8,952 nucleotides of DNA, from NCBI GenBank assembly GCA_001801665.1, contig MGYH01000042.1, forward strand, positions 20,611 through 29,562. The letters run 5' to 3'. The notes below the pieces were generated by a model. It was not told the DNA's origin. It did not search any database and saw only the letters and a list, made by a program, of their open reading frames with translations. Position numbers and translations under genes: made by a program. Position 1 is the first letter of the stretch; the number at the start of each line of letters is the position of its first letter. The stretch comes from Gammaproteobacteria bacterium RIFCSPHIGHO2_12_FULL_45_12 (GTDB lineage: Bacteria; Pseudomonadota; Gammaproteobacteria; DSM-16500). This document shows positions 1-6,527 of this stretch, one piece after another.

Positions 1-68
1 GTGTTATCGCCATCAAGCGGAAGGGAGGAGTCATTAGCATCCGCTGTTAATTCTGCTTCATTATGCAT
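1..68 (-). CDS. Possible 5' end of a gene cut by the left window edge
   Basis: A minus-strand ATG at 68-66 opens a frame that stays open for 22 full codons to the window edge. The predicted peptide begins MHNEAELTADANDSS and is hydrophilic and acidic, with no signal peptide or membrane segment. There is no strong Shine-Dalgarno; the nearest purine run is AGG about 11 bases upstream. It lies 235 bp downstream of the glycosyltransferase that ends at 304, on the same strand, so it could be the next gene. So short an open stretch can arise by chance. I do not recognise the product. Confidence 0.3.
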   Translation of the reverse strand, partial: MHNEAELTADANDSSLPLDGDN

Positions 69-100
69 ATTAGGTTTCGCCTAGGTCTCAATACCGGCGA

Positions 101-129
101 AGGATAGCATGCGAAACCACGGCAGACAA
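101..129 (-). promoter_or_regulatory. Weak candidate sigma70 promoter for the left-edge gene
   Basis: On the minus strand TTGTCT (129-124) and TATCCT (106-101) are separated by 17 bases. Each matches the sigma70 consensus at 4 of 6 positions. Transcription would start near 94, about 25 bases before the ATG at 68. The -10 box abuts the hairpin at 76-101. Weak boxes like these occur often by chance. Confidence 0.2.
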
Positions 130-249
130 CTAGAGGGTGGTGGGTTTGCGTGCGGCGGTTGCGACATGTGTTTTGCAGCCATTCCCGCTAAAGAACGCGG
201 GAAGGCTTTCTTGTTTTTAGGCTGCGCAAAAGCCACGCTTTTGCTTGCA

Positions 250-283
250 CCAAAAGGGGGAGAACCGCGATCTCCCCCTTTGG
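250..283 (-). terminator. Strong stem-loop after the glycosyltransferase stop, possible terminator
   Basis: The arms at 250-263 and 271-283 are complementary over 13 bp, with one bulged A in the left arm and the 7-base loop ACCGCGA. The core is five consecutive G:C pairs. It begins 20 bases after the minus-strand stop at 304-306, where a terminator or 3'-end-protecting hairpin would sit. No U-tract follows on either strand, so a classical intrinsic terminator is not supported. An RNA-processing role or a repeat element remains possible. Confidence 0.3.
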
Positions 284-303
284 AATCCCCCATCGCGACA
301 TGT

Positions 304-1422
304 TCAGCGGGAATCGCTGTGTGTTTTGACAAATTGCACGAAGTTTTGTTGAAAATGCCGAGGTGAAAAACGGGCTGCGTTGTGGGTGCAGGATTCAGTG
401 GTGAATTGTGTTCCATGTCGTTCAAATGTGTCAATCGCTTCTGCAATGGCTTGAGGGGTTTGCGTCTGAAACAAGACGCCGGTTGCTTCCGTTTCCCCTA
501 ATCCACGCACGGTCTCAAGCGCACCGCCTTTGCCAAAGGCAATCACCGGTGTCCCGCAAGCCTGCGCTTCAAGTGGTAATAAACCAAAGTCTTCTTCCGC
601 GGCAAAAATAAATGCCTTGGCCTGTTGCATGTATTTAATGAGGACATTATCAGGCTGATAACCTAAAATCTGAACATTTGTACCCGCTATTCGTTTTATT
701 TTTGTCAACTCAGGGCCATCACCAATCACCACCAAGTGTTTGTCTGGAAGTTGCCTGAAACTTTCCACTATTAAATCAACTTTTTTATAAGGAACCAGGC
801 GGGAGGCGGTCAGGTAAAAATTTTCTTTGGGGCCGTTTGGGGTGAATTTTTTTATATCAATGGGAGGGTAAATCACCTCCGCGGAACGACGGTAAGTTTT
901 CTGCACACGGCGCGCAATAAACTGTGAGTTTGCGATAAAATAATCCACGCCATTCGCGCTGCGCACGTCCCATAAGCGTAGTTTGTGCAAAAAGTAACGT
1001 GCTAGCCAGCCTTGCGGTTTTTTATTCAGACCCGTTTCATGCAAGTACTGGTGCTGCAAATCCCAAGCATATCGCATGGGCGAATGGATGTAGCAGATAT
1101 GCGTTTGATCTGGGCCTGTGAGCACGCCTTTGGCAACGGCGTGTGAGCTTGAAATAATCAGATCGTAGGCGGAAAGATCGAGTTGCTCAATGGCGAGCGG
1201 CATGAAGGGTAAGTAGCGCCGATAATGTTTTTTGGCAAAGGGAAGTTGTTGAATAAAGGTGGTTTTAATGGGTTTTCCGTTCAAAAATGCGCGCTGGTCA
1301 GCCGCAATGAAATCCACGACGGCAAAAAGATCGGCATCTGGGAAGCATGCCAGCAAGTGGCCTAAAAACTTTTCAGCCCCGCCAATGGCAACGAGCCAGT
1401 CACAAACAATTGCGATTTTCAT
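304..1422 (-). CDS. GT4-family glycosyltransferase, WbaZ-like
   Basis: Likely a retaining, GT-B-fold sugar transferase that moves a hexose, possibly mannose by family resemblance, from a nucleotide sugar to a lipid-linked oligosaccharide at the cytosolic face of the membrane. It has 372 residues, the usual size for the family. The N-terminus MKIAIVCDWLVAIGGAEK has the glycine-rich acceptor-side motif (G14-G15-A16-E17), and HSPMRYAWD at 113-121 is typical of the WbaZ/mannosyltransferase branch. The C-terminal donor domain starts near 200, with SRLVPYKK at 207-214, VIGDGPE at 232-238 and the GT4 EX7E motif at E277 and E285. The ATG at 1422 fits the family N-terminus but has no clear Shine-Dalgarno. 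It is transcribed away from the wcaJ-like gene across a 47-bp gap. Family is secure; donor and acceptor cannot be read from sequence. Confidence 0.93.
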   Translation of the reverse strand: MKIAIVCDWLVAIGGAEKFLGHLLACFPDADLFAVVDFIAADQRAFLNGKPIKTTFIQQLPFAKKHYRRYLPFMPLAIEQLDLSAYDLIISSSHAVAKGVLTGPDQTHICYIHSPMRYAWDLQHQYLHETGLNKKPQGWLARYFLHKLRLWDVRSANGVDYFIANSQFIARRVQKTYRRSAEVIYPPIDIKKFTPNGPKENFYLTASRLVPYKKVDLIVESFRQLPDKHLVVIGDGPELTKIKRIAGTNVQILGYQPDNVLIKYMQQAKAFIFAAEEDFGLLPLEAQACGTPVIAFGKGGALETVRGLGETEATGVLFQTQTPQAIAEAIDTFERHGTQFTTESCTHNAARFSPRHFQQNFVQFVKTHSDSR

Positions 1423-1469
1423 GGATAACGGTATTCTAAAGGTTAAAATGTGAGGATACCATACCGATT
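1410..1469. promoter_or_regulatory. Short divergent promoter region between glycosyltransferase and wcaJ-like gene
   Basis: Only 47 bp separate the two start codons, so both promoters must overlap or reach into coding sequence. On the plus strand TTGCGA (1410-1415) and TATTCT (1432-1437) are 16 bases apart, each matching consensus at 4 of 6 positions; the -35 box would lie inside the divergent gene. On the minus strand TAGAAT (1438-1433) is a 5-of-6 match to the -10 box but has no good -35 partner, and would leave only a few bases of leader before the ATG at 1422. The wcaJ-like gene has GAGGA at 1452-1456, a long 13 bases before its ATG. Confidence 0.35.
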
Positions 1470-2879
1470 ATGCTGCCTAAAGGATTGTTGAAAGAATATT
1501 CTGGTTCGCTCGCCATGCTGACACGCTTCATGGATATGGGGATGATCTTTGTGGCGGGAATGATCGCTTATTATATTCGTTTTCAAGGGATACATTTTTC
1601 GCCCAATTATTTGGTGGCAACGTTAACCGGCATGCTGGCGGCGTCTCTGATATTTCATTTTTTTGATATCTATTCCTCTGTGCGTGGCAAAGGGCTGGTC
1701 AGTTATTTTTTTAATCTGGTGCAGGCTGTTTGTATTTTAGCGTTGATTCTCGCCTGTCTGGCATTTTTCACCAAGTCAGGTGACAATTTTTCCCGTTTGT
1801 GGTTTTTGAACTGGATGTCGATCACGCTGGGATTGCTGATTTTATGTCGTTCCAGTTTGTTGTGTGCGTTGCGCTATATGCGGGCACATGGATTAAACGA
1901 GCGGCGGGTCGTGATTTATGGCGCGAATGAATTGGGCGCCACCTTTGCCAAAACGGTGCAGCAGGCATTATGGACGGGATTTCGTGTGGTTAATTTCCTG
2001 GATGATCAGGCGCACAGTAAGCCTGATTATATTCATCATATTCCCGTGAGTCAGGCACCAGAAAATCTGGGGCAATTCCTGACAGACGTCGCCGCGGATG
2101 AAATTTGGCTGGCCTTGCCATTAAGTGACGAGCCACGCGTCAAAATGATTTTGCATGAATTACGTCATCACACCATCAATACACGTTTTGTACTGGATAT
2201 TTTTGGATTGAATTTATTGAATCATTCCATGACAGAGATTGCGGGCTTTCCGGTGCTGAATATTTCATCGACGCCCATGATGGGAGTGAGCCGCATGGTG
2301 AAAGCGGTTGAAGATCGCCTCTTGTCTGCATTAATCATCTTGTTGGTTAGTCCGGTATTATTGCTGGCGGCGCTTGGCGTCAAGCTGAGTTCAAAGGGCC
2401 CGGTTTTGTTTAAACAGCATCGGCTTGGCTGGGATGGCCGTGTTATCAAGGTTTATAAATTTAGAACCATGTACCAGCATGAAGAAGTGGATGGCGCGGT
2501 GACGCAGGCGACACTGGACGATAAGCGCGTCACGCCATTTGGACGATTTTTACGGCGAACCAGTCTGGATGAGTTACCGCAATTTATGAATGTATTGCAA
2601 GGACGCATGTCCATTGTTGGTCCAAGGCCGCATGCGCTCGCGCATAATGAGCTATATAAAGATGCCATCAAAACGTACATGCAGCGCCATCGGGTGAAGC
2701 CTGGCATCACCGGATGGGCGCAAATAAATGGTTGGCGCGGCGAAACCGATACGCTGGCTAAAATGCAAAAGCGCGTGGAATATGACTTGTATTATATTAA
2801 TAACTGGTCACTTGGATTTGATTTAAAAATAATTTTTTTAACCTTTATTAAAGGATTTTCCAGTCGGAATGCCTATTAA
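1470..2879 (+). CDS. wcaJ: Undecaprenyl-phosphate glucose (hexose) phosphotransferase, WcaJ-like
   Basis: Initiating enzyme of polysaccharide assembly: it transfers hexose-1-phosphate, usually glucose, from a UDP-sugar to undecaprenyl phosphate in the inner membrane. At 469 residues it has the long-form layout: four predicted membrane helices (about 17-38, 47-65, 79-100, 111-137), a Rossmann-like cytosolic domain starting around 146 (YGANELG at 150-156), then the bacterial sugar-transferase domain from about 280. That domain carries the re-entrant helix with Ser-Pro (S294-P295), KFRTM at 330-334, the catalytic Asp-Glu pair D367-E368 in SLDELPQ, and SIVGPRPH at 381-388. The end, KGFSSRNAY, is typical of WcaJ. 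Its last 11 bp overlap galE, implying translational coupling. The start at 1470 leaves a long gap to GAGGA, so an alternative start is possible. Whether glucose or galactose is loaded is inferred, not shown. Confidence 0.93.
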   Translation: MLPKGLLKEYSGSLAMLTRFMDMGMIFVAGMIAYYIRFQGIHFSPNYLVATLTGMLAASLIFHFFDIYSSVRGKGLVSYFFNLVQAVCILALILACLAFFTKSGDNFSRLWFLNWMSITLGLLILCRSSLLCALRYMRAHGLNERRVVIYGANELGATFAKTVQQALWTGFRVVNFLDDQAHSKPDYIHHIPVSQAPENLGQFLTDVAADEIWLALPLSDEPRVKMILHELRHHTINTRFVLDIFGLNLLNHSMTEIAGFPVLNISSTPMMGVSRMVKAVEDRLLSALIILLVSPVLLLAALGVKLSSKGPVLFKQHRLGWDGRVIKVYKFRTMYQHEEVDGAVTQATLDDKRVTPFGRFLRRTSLDELPQFMNVLQGRMSIVGPRPHALAHNELYKDAIKTYMQRHRVKPGITGWAQINGWRGETDTLAKMQKRVEYDLYYINNWSLGFDLKIIFLTFIKGFSSRNAY

Positions 2880-3867
2880 ATCACGCAGTGTGTTAGTGGT
2901 TGGCGGTGCGGGTTATATTGGTTCGCATATGGTGCTTGGTTTGCGTAATGCGGGTTATCGGCCAGTGGTGCTTGATAACTTGAGCAAAGGGCATGCGGAT
3001 GCCGTGATTGGGGCGGAACTGGTGGTCGGCAACATGGATGATAGCCGGTTGTTAACCAAATTGTTTGCCGCCAATAAATTTTTGGCCGTGATGCATTTTG
3101 CTTCTTTGATTGAGGTGGCGGAATCAGTTTCCTCACCCATTCAATATTATAAAAATAATGTGACGGCCACATTATGTTTGCTGGAACACATGTTGAAAAA
3201 TGGTGTCAATCATTTTATTTTTTCTTCAAGTGCCGCCGTTTACGGTGATCCGCGTACCAGGCGAATGAAAGAAACGCACCCGTTAATGCCAATTAACCCC
3301 TATGGCCGCAGTAAATTAATGGTGGAAGGCATCCTAAAGGATTTGGAAAAAAGTCATGCATTGCAATATGCCGTATTACGTTACTTTAATGCAGCCGGTG
3401 CGGATCCGGAGGGTAGGATAGGAGAGCGTCATTCGCCTGAAACGCATTTAATTCCCCTCTTATTGCAGGTTGCGGCGGGATTACGCCGCAGCATCACCAT
3501 TCATGGCAACCATTATCCAACGCCTGATGGAACGTGTATTCGGGATTATGTCCATGTCTCTGATATTTGCAGTGCGCATTTAATGGCGTTGCAGGCGATA
3601 TTAAAGGGGAAGAAAGGGATTGTTTGTAATCTTGGAACGGGGAAAGGCTATTCTGTTTTGCAGGTAATCAACGCCGTACGCCGTGTGACTGGACGAAACA
3701 TTATGGCAGTGAATGGAAATTTCAGACCGGGTGATGCGGCGGTTTTAGTCGCGGATGCGACGCTTGCCAAAGAACTATTAAATTGGAAACCAAATTATGC
3801 CGATTTACATGTGATTATTCAGCATGCCTGGTCGTATGTCATGAAATCCGTTTATATGGAAGCCTGA
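2869..3867 (+). CDS. galE: UDP-glucose 4-epimerase
   Basis: Extended short-chain dehydrogenase/reductase that interconverts UDP-glucose and UDP-galactose in the cytosol using bound NAD. It has 332 residues, close to the family norm of 330-340. Visible motifs are the NAD-binding G12-x-x-G15-x-x-G18 in GGAGYIGSH, D36-N37 for the NAD ribose, SSSAAVYG with the catalytic serine S121, the catalytic Y145-x-x-x-K149, YFNAAGADP at 172-180 and RDYVHVSD at 225-232. Residue L293 aligns with E. coli GalE Tyr299, which limits access of N-acetylated sugars; leucine is common in ExoB-type enzymes. The start overlaps the end of the wcaJ-like gene by 11 bp and has no strong Shine-Dalgarno, so it probably depends on coupling. 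It would supply UDP-galactose to this locus. Activity on UDP-GlcNAc cannot be excluded. Confidence 0.95.
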   Translation: MPIKSRSVLVVGGAGYIGSHMVLGLRNAGYRPVVLDNLSKGHADAVIGAELVVGNMDDSRLLTKLFAANKFLAVMHFASLIEVAESVSSPIQYYKNNVTATLCLLEHMLKNGVNHFIFSSSAAVYGDPRTRRMKETHPLMPINPYGRSKLMVEGILKDLEKSHALQYAVLRYFNAAGADPEGRIGERHSPETHLIPLLLQVAAGLRRSITIHGNHYPTPDGTCIRDYVHVSDICSAHLMALQAILKGKKGIVCNLGTGKGYSVLQVINAVRRVTGRNIMAVNGNFRPGDAAVLVADATLAKELLNWKPNYADLHVIIQHAWSYVMKSVYMEA

Positions 3868-3876
3868 TCTAACCAC

Positions 3877-3883
3877 AGAGGAG
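3877..3883 (+). promoter_or_regulatory. Shine-Dalgarno that decides the start of the 878-residue protein
   Basis: AGAGGAG lies 7 bases before the ATG at 3891 but only 1 base before an in-frame ATG at 3885. Normal spacing therefore favours 3891, giving a protein that begins MLATARQLN rather than MLMLATARQ. Confidence 0.7.
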
Positions 3884-3890
3884 AATGCTT

Positions 3891-6527
3891 ATGTTGGCAA
3901 CAGCACGACAATTAAATACTGAGCTATGCGGGTTAGACGAAACGAAGTGGAAGATTGAAGAGAAAATTTTTGAATTAGATAAATCGGTGCAAGCATTGGA
4001 AGATGAGACAAGGGAAGCCACTGAAAAATTTGAAAGTAAACTGTTGGATAATTTGAAAGGCAGAATTAACGATTTTACAAAAATGTTTATTGGTAAATAC
4101 CGGAATGCACCTGAAGTCTGTCATTCAGTTCGCGAGCAATGTACCGCATTAGGGTTGCGGTGCAAGAAGGAAGCGGGATCGAACGGGAAGCGGCCTGATG
4201 AGGGGCGTAGAAAACTGCGTGAAGATTTGCTTGCGTTGGAGCGTGAAATCAGAGCGCTTGAGCAGCCGTTAAACTTCAAAACATTACTGGATGATTTGTC
4301 TGACCGCTTGAAAGTGTTGTGGCATCGTGGTGATCGCATTAAAAGCGAACCATTTATGCGAAGTCTGGATGTATTAGGTGAAGAATATGAGGTGCACTTA
4401 AAAAAATATCCTGACCTTCTCGAGCGTATTTCTGAAGAAAATCAGCGCATCAGGGCTAAAGCAAAGTCAGGTAGCAAGCGTCTGGGGCTGGATGATTATC
4501 GTGAGGCCTTAAGCTTAATGGAGGATAAGCAAGAAAAAATAAAATTCATTGCTGAATTTGATGGAGTGGTGACGCTCGGATTGTTAATCAGGGTGCTTGA
4601 AGAGATTAAGGACCAAAATGATCGAATGCTTGAGAAACTTTTGTTAACCGAAGGGCGGAAAATATTACAAGGTGTGCCGGACTTTGAGAAATATGTCGCT
4701 AGTAAGTTTGAAGCGTTAACGGATGAGCCCAAAAATGTCATTCATGAAGCGCGCGTTCAGCTCGAAATGACACGGTGGAAAGACCATTTCTGTCGGGTGA
4801 ATAAAATCAATCTGCCAAAAGAGTCTGAATTTTTTTCGGGATTGAATAACCAGATATACCTAGTTTGCGCTTTGGCGGTCTATGGATTTACAGACAGATT
4901 GATGAATAAGGAAAATAGAGCAAAAATTTCCTTTCTGGCAAAGACGACCAGAGCCGTCGAAAACCCCTATTTAATGTTGCCTTATCTGGCGGATCAGTTG
5001 TCAATTACGCCTGATACAGAAACGCTCTGGCAGGAAGTGGCCGTCATGATATCCGGTTTATATGCCCGCAGTGAAAAACAGATTCCTGCATTTTTAAAAA
5101 CCGGACAGGGGCAATTGACGTCAGAGGCAATGCGATATATTGCGGGACCAGATGATGTTGACCTTGAGTCATGGAAGCCCCCATTAACGCGCATGGTAAT
5201 GTCCATGCCGCATGGTGTGCATGCGAGTCATTTGTTTGGCAGGCTTCAACATGACGTTGTCAGTTTGTCTCAGTCAGCTAAAATGAAGCTGGCTAATGCC
5301 GGCGCAGATCTCAGTCCGTTAATGGGGGGAGTATCACACAATAGCCTCTCTGATAAACGGGTTGATACGGTTGAGCAAGAAGACGGCAGTACGGTGCTCT
5401 TGGTTCATGTGCCTCAAGGCAGAACCGATACGATTTCTCAAATGGTAGAAAAGGCACGGGATTTGTTAGGGCTTGAATCGGTTGACAGGATGCTGGCTCA
5501 GGATTTAAAAGATTATGCCGGCAATGATGTGCAAGGTCGCCTGACATGGTTCTCAAAGTGTTTGGAAAAACATGAATTGACACCTGCACAAGACGCTATG
5601 CTGTCTTTTGTTTCGGAAGAGACTGAACTTTATTTTAATCTGTATGTGAAGCGAATTCAGTCATATGTTGAGAAATTATTGCATGGTGTGTTTTTTGTGA
5701 GATCTGTCGATGCGAGCGCTGTTATCAAGACCATTAAAGAAGAGTATTCTGTTAAAAAACAATTGGAATGTTTGTTTAAGGTATATTATCAAAAAAGGAG
5801 TGAGGAGCCCGATGATGAGATAGTAAACCAAATAGAAGAAATTTTGATTGGCGCGATTGATTTTTTAATGGTATTACCAAAGCTGGTTTTACAAACACCA
5901 GAGACAGTTGCTTCATTGAAGCAGCCCCTCTTAAAGCAAGAATCAGATTCACCGGTGAGTTCATCCATTCAAATGGACAATCCGCTGGTTGGATATACGC
6001 GGCTTATTATTACCGTGGCTGAGAAGGATAAGCTCCAATTAATGAGATTGGTTTCGGGCATCAATGATATTGATAACAAGGAATCAGTGAATCATGCGCT
6101 TTATAAAGAGCTGATGCTATTTGAAGGAAAAACCGAACCTGAAAAAATGCGCTGGTTTAATTACTGCGTTTCAAGACACGCGTTTACGGAAAAACAAGTG
6201 ACCGTGTTAAATGATTTTCCCCGCAAGTTGCACGCGATATATCAAGCCTATTTATTTGCCACGCCAAATTATCGTGGTGGTCGTTACACGCTCTGGCGTG
6301 CGAATAACAGCGTGGTCAGCGCAGCTTTAAAGTTGGTCGATCAGATCCCTTTAGTTAAAGACAGGCTTGCCATTTTGTTTGATTTGCGTGTTTCTCTAAT
6401 TGAAAATCAAAGCCAATCCTTATTGCAGCCTATTAATGAGTTATTGATAGAGTGTTATCACTTGTTATTGGCAAGTTCACGTGAAGTGCTGCGGTCGGGT
6501 TTTAAAGCGACTGTATCAACTGTTTGA
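3891..6527 (+). CDS. Large helical protein of unknown function with duplicated C-terminal module
   Basis: I do not recognise this 878-residue protein. It has no signal peptide and no clear membrane helix, so it is probably cytosolic or a secreted effector without a classical signal. Residues about 5-60 and 108-135 are charged, heptad-like helices that look like coiled coil. Residues 501-660 and 703-860 are two diverged copies of one module: T501 to Y592 aligns with T703 to Y794 without gaps, with about 20 identities including ESV, W-F-x-x-C, H, T, Q and L. Similarity continues through S609-A610/S810-A811 and L628-F629/L829-F830. A third, weaker copy may occupy 225-392. The C-terminus (SGFKATVSTV) is rich in small and hydroxyl residues. 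It follows galE by 23 bp and so is probably cotranscribed; its last 26 bp overlap the convergent glycosyltransferase. Candidate roles, all inference: scaffold or regulator of polysaccharide synthesis, or a type IV effector placed here by chance. Confidence 0.9.
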   Translation: MLATARQLNTELCGLDETKWKIEEKIFELDKSVQALEDETREATEKFESKLLDNLKGRINDFTKMFIGKYRNAPEVCHSVREQCTALGLRCKKEAGSNGKRPDEGRRKLREDLLALEREIRALEQPLNFKTLLDDLSDRLKVLWHRGDRIKSEPFMRSLDVLGEEYEVHLKKYPDLLERISEENQRIRAKAKSGSKRLGLDDYREALSLMEDKQEKIKFIAEFDGVVTLGLLIRVLEEIKDQNDRMLEKLLLTEGRKILQGVPDFEKYVASKFEALTDEPKNVIHEARVQLEMTRWKDHFCRVNKINLPKESEFFSGLNNQIYLVCALAVYGFTDRLMNKENRAKISFLAKTTRAVENPYLMLPYLADQLSITPDTETLWQEVAVMISGLYARSEKQIPAFLKTGQGQLTSEAMRYIAGPDDVDLESWKPPLTRMVMSMPHGVHASHLFGRLQHDVVSLSQSAKMKLANAGADLSPLMGGVSHNSLSDKRVDTVEQEDGSTVLLVHVPQGRTDTISQMVEKARDLLGLESVDRMLAQDLKDYAGNDVQGRLTWFSKCLEKHELTPAQDAMLSFVSEETELYFNLYVKRIQSYVEKLLHGVFFVRSVDASAVIKTIKEEYSVKKQLECLFKVYYQKRSEEPDDEIVNQIEEILIGAIDFLMVLPKLVLQTPETVASLKQPLLKQESDSPVSSSIQMDNPLVGYTRLIITVAEKDKLQLMRLVSGINDIDNKESVNHALYKELMLFEGKTEPEKMRWFNYCVSRHAFTEKQVTVLNDFPRKLHAIYQAYLFATPNYRGGRYTLWRANNSVVSAALKLVDQIPLVKDRLAILFDLRVSLIENQSQSLLQPINELLIECYHLLLASSREVLRSGFKATVSTV
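5391..5870 (+). repeat. Protein-level repeat module, copy 1
   Basis: Encodes residues 501-660 of the unknown protein. Landmarks are E529-S530-V531, G544, W553-F554-x-x-C557, H561, T564, Q567, L571, Y585, S609-A610, V621-K622 and L628-F629. It aligns with copy 2 at an offset of 202 residues, falling to 201 and then 200 after two single-residue gaps. Similarity is at protein level; the DNA has diverged. Confidence 0.8.
5997..6470 (+). repeat. Protein-level repeat module, copy 2
   Basis: Encodes residues 703-860 of the unknown protein. The matching landmarks are E731-S732-V733, G746, W755-F756-x-x-C759, H763, T766, Q769, L773, Y787, S810-A811, V822-K823 and L829-F830. The copies are joined by a linker of about 42 residues (661-702) rich in Ser, Pro, Gln and Leu, as expected between two folded units. 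Confidence 0.8.

Larger units (their letters stand above)
69..303. other. Intergenic stretch rich in inverted repeats
   Basis: No convincing gene is seen here; the open frames on either strand have no ribosome binding site and overlap the adjacent glycosyltransferase out of frame. The stretch holds a series of inverted repeats. GGTTTCGC at 73-80 is matched by GCGAAACC at 111-118. A hairpin at 76-101 pairs TTCGCC/GGCGAA and, after a 2-base bulge, GGT/ACC. GCAGCC at 175-180 pairs with GGCTGC at 220-225 and encloses TTCCCGC/GCGGGAA (182-188/197-203). GCAAAAG/CTTTTGC pair at 226-232/238-244, and a long hairpin spans 250-283. It could be a structured 3' UTR, a small RNA, or an intergenic palindromic repeat of the REP/MITE kind. 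Which of these cannot be decided from one copy. Confidence 0.5.

Noticed and set aside
98..250. Possible attC site, CRISPR array or tRNA in the palindromic region
   Set aside because: No attC-type core sites, no regularly spaced direct repeats and no cloverleaf with a T-loop sequence could be found.
109..366. An 85-codon plus-strand frame over the same region
   Set aside because: Same palindromic DNA read on the other strand, no Shine-Dalgarno, antisense to the end of a real gene; product has no recognisable domain.
81..446. A 121-codon minus-strand open frame across the intergenic region and the end of the glycosyltransferase
   Set aside because: It overlaps the well-supported glycosyltransferase out of frame, runs through the stem-loop cluster, lacks a ribosome site, and its Pro/Ser/Lys-rich, low-complexity product looks non-biological.
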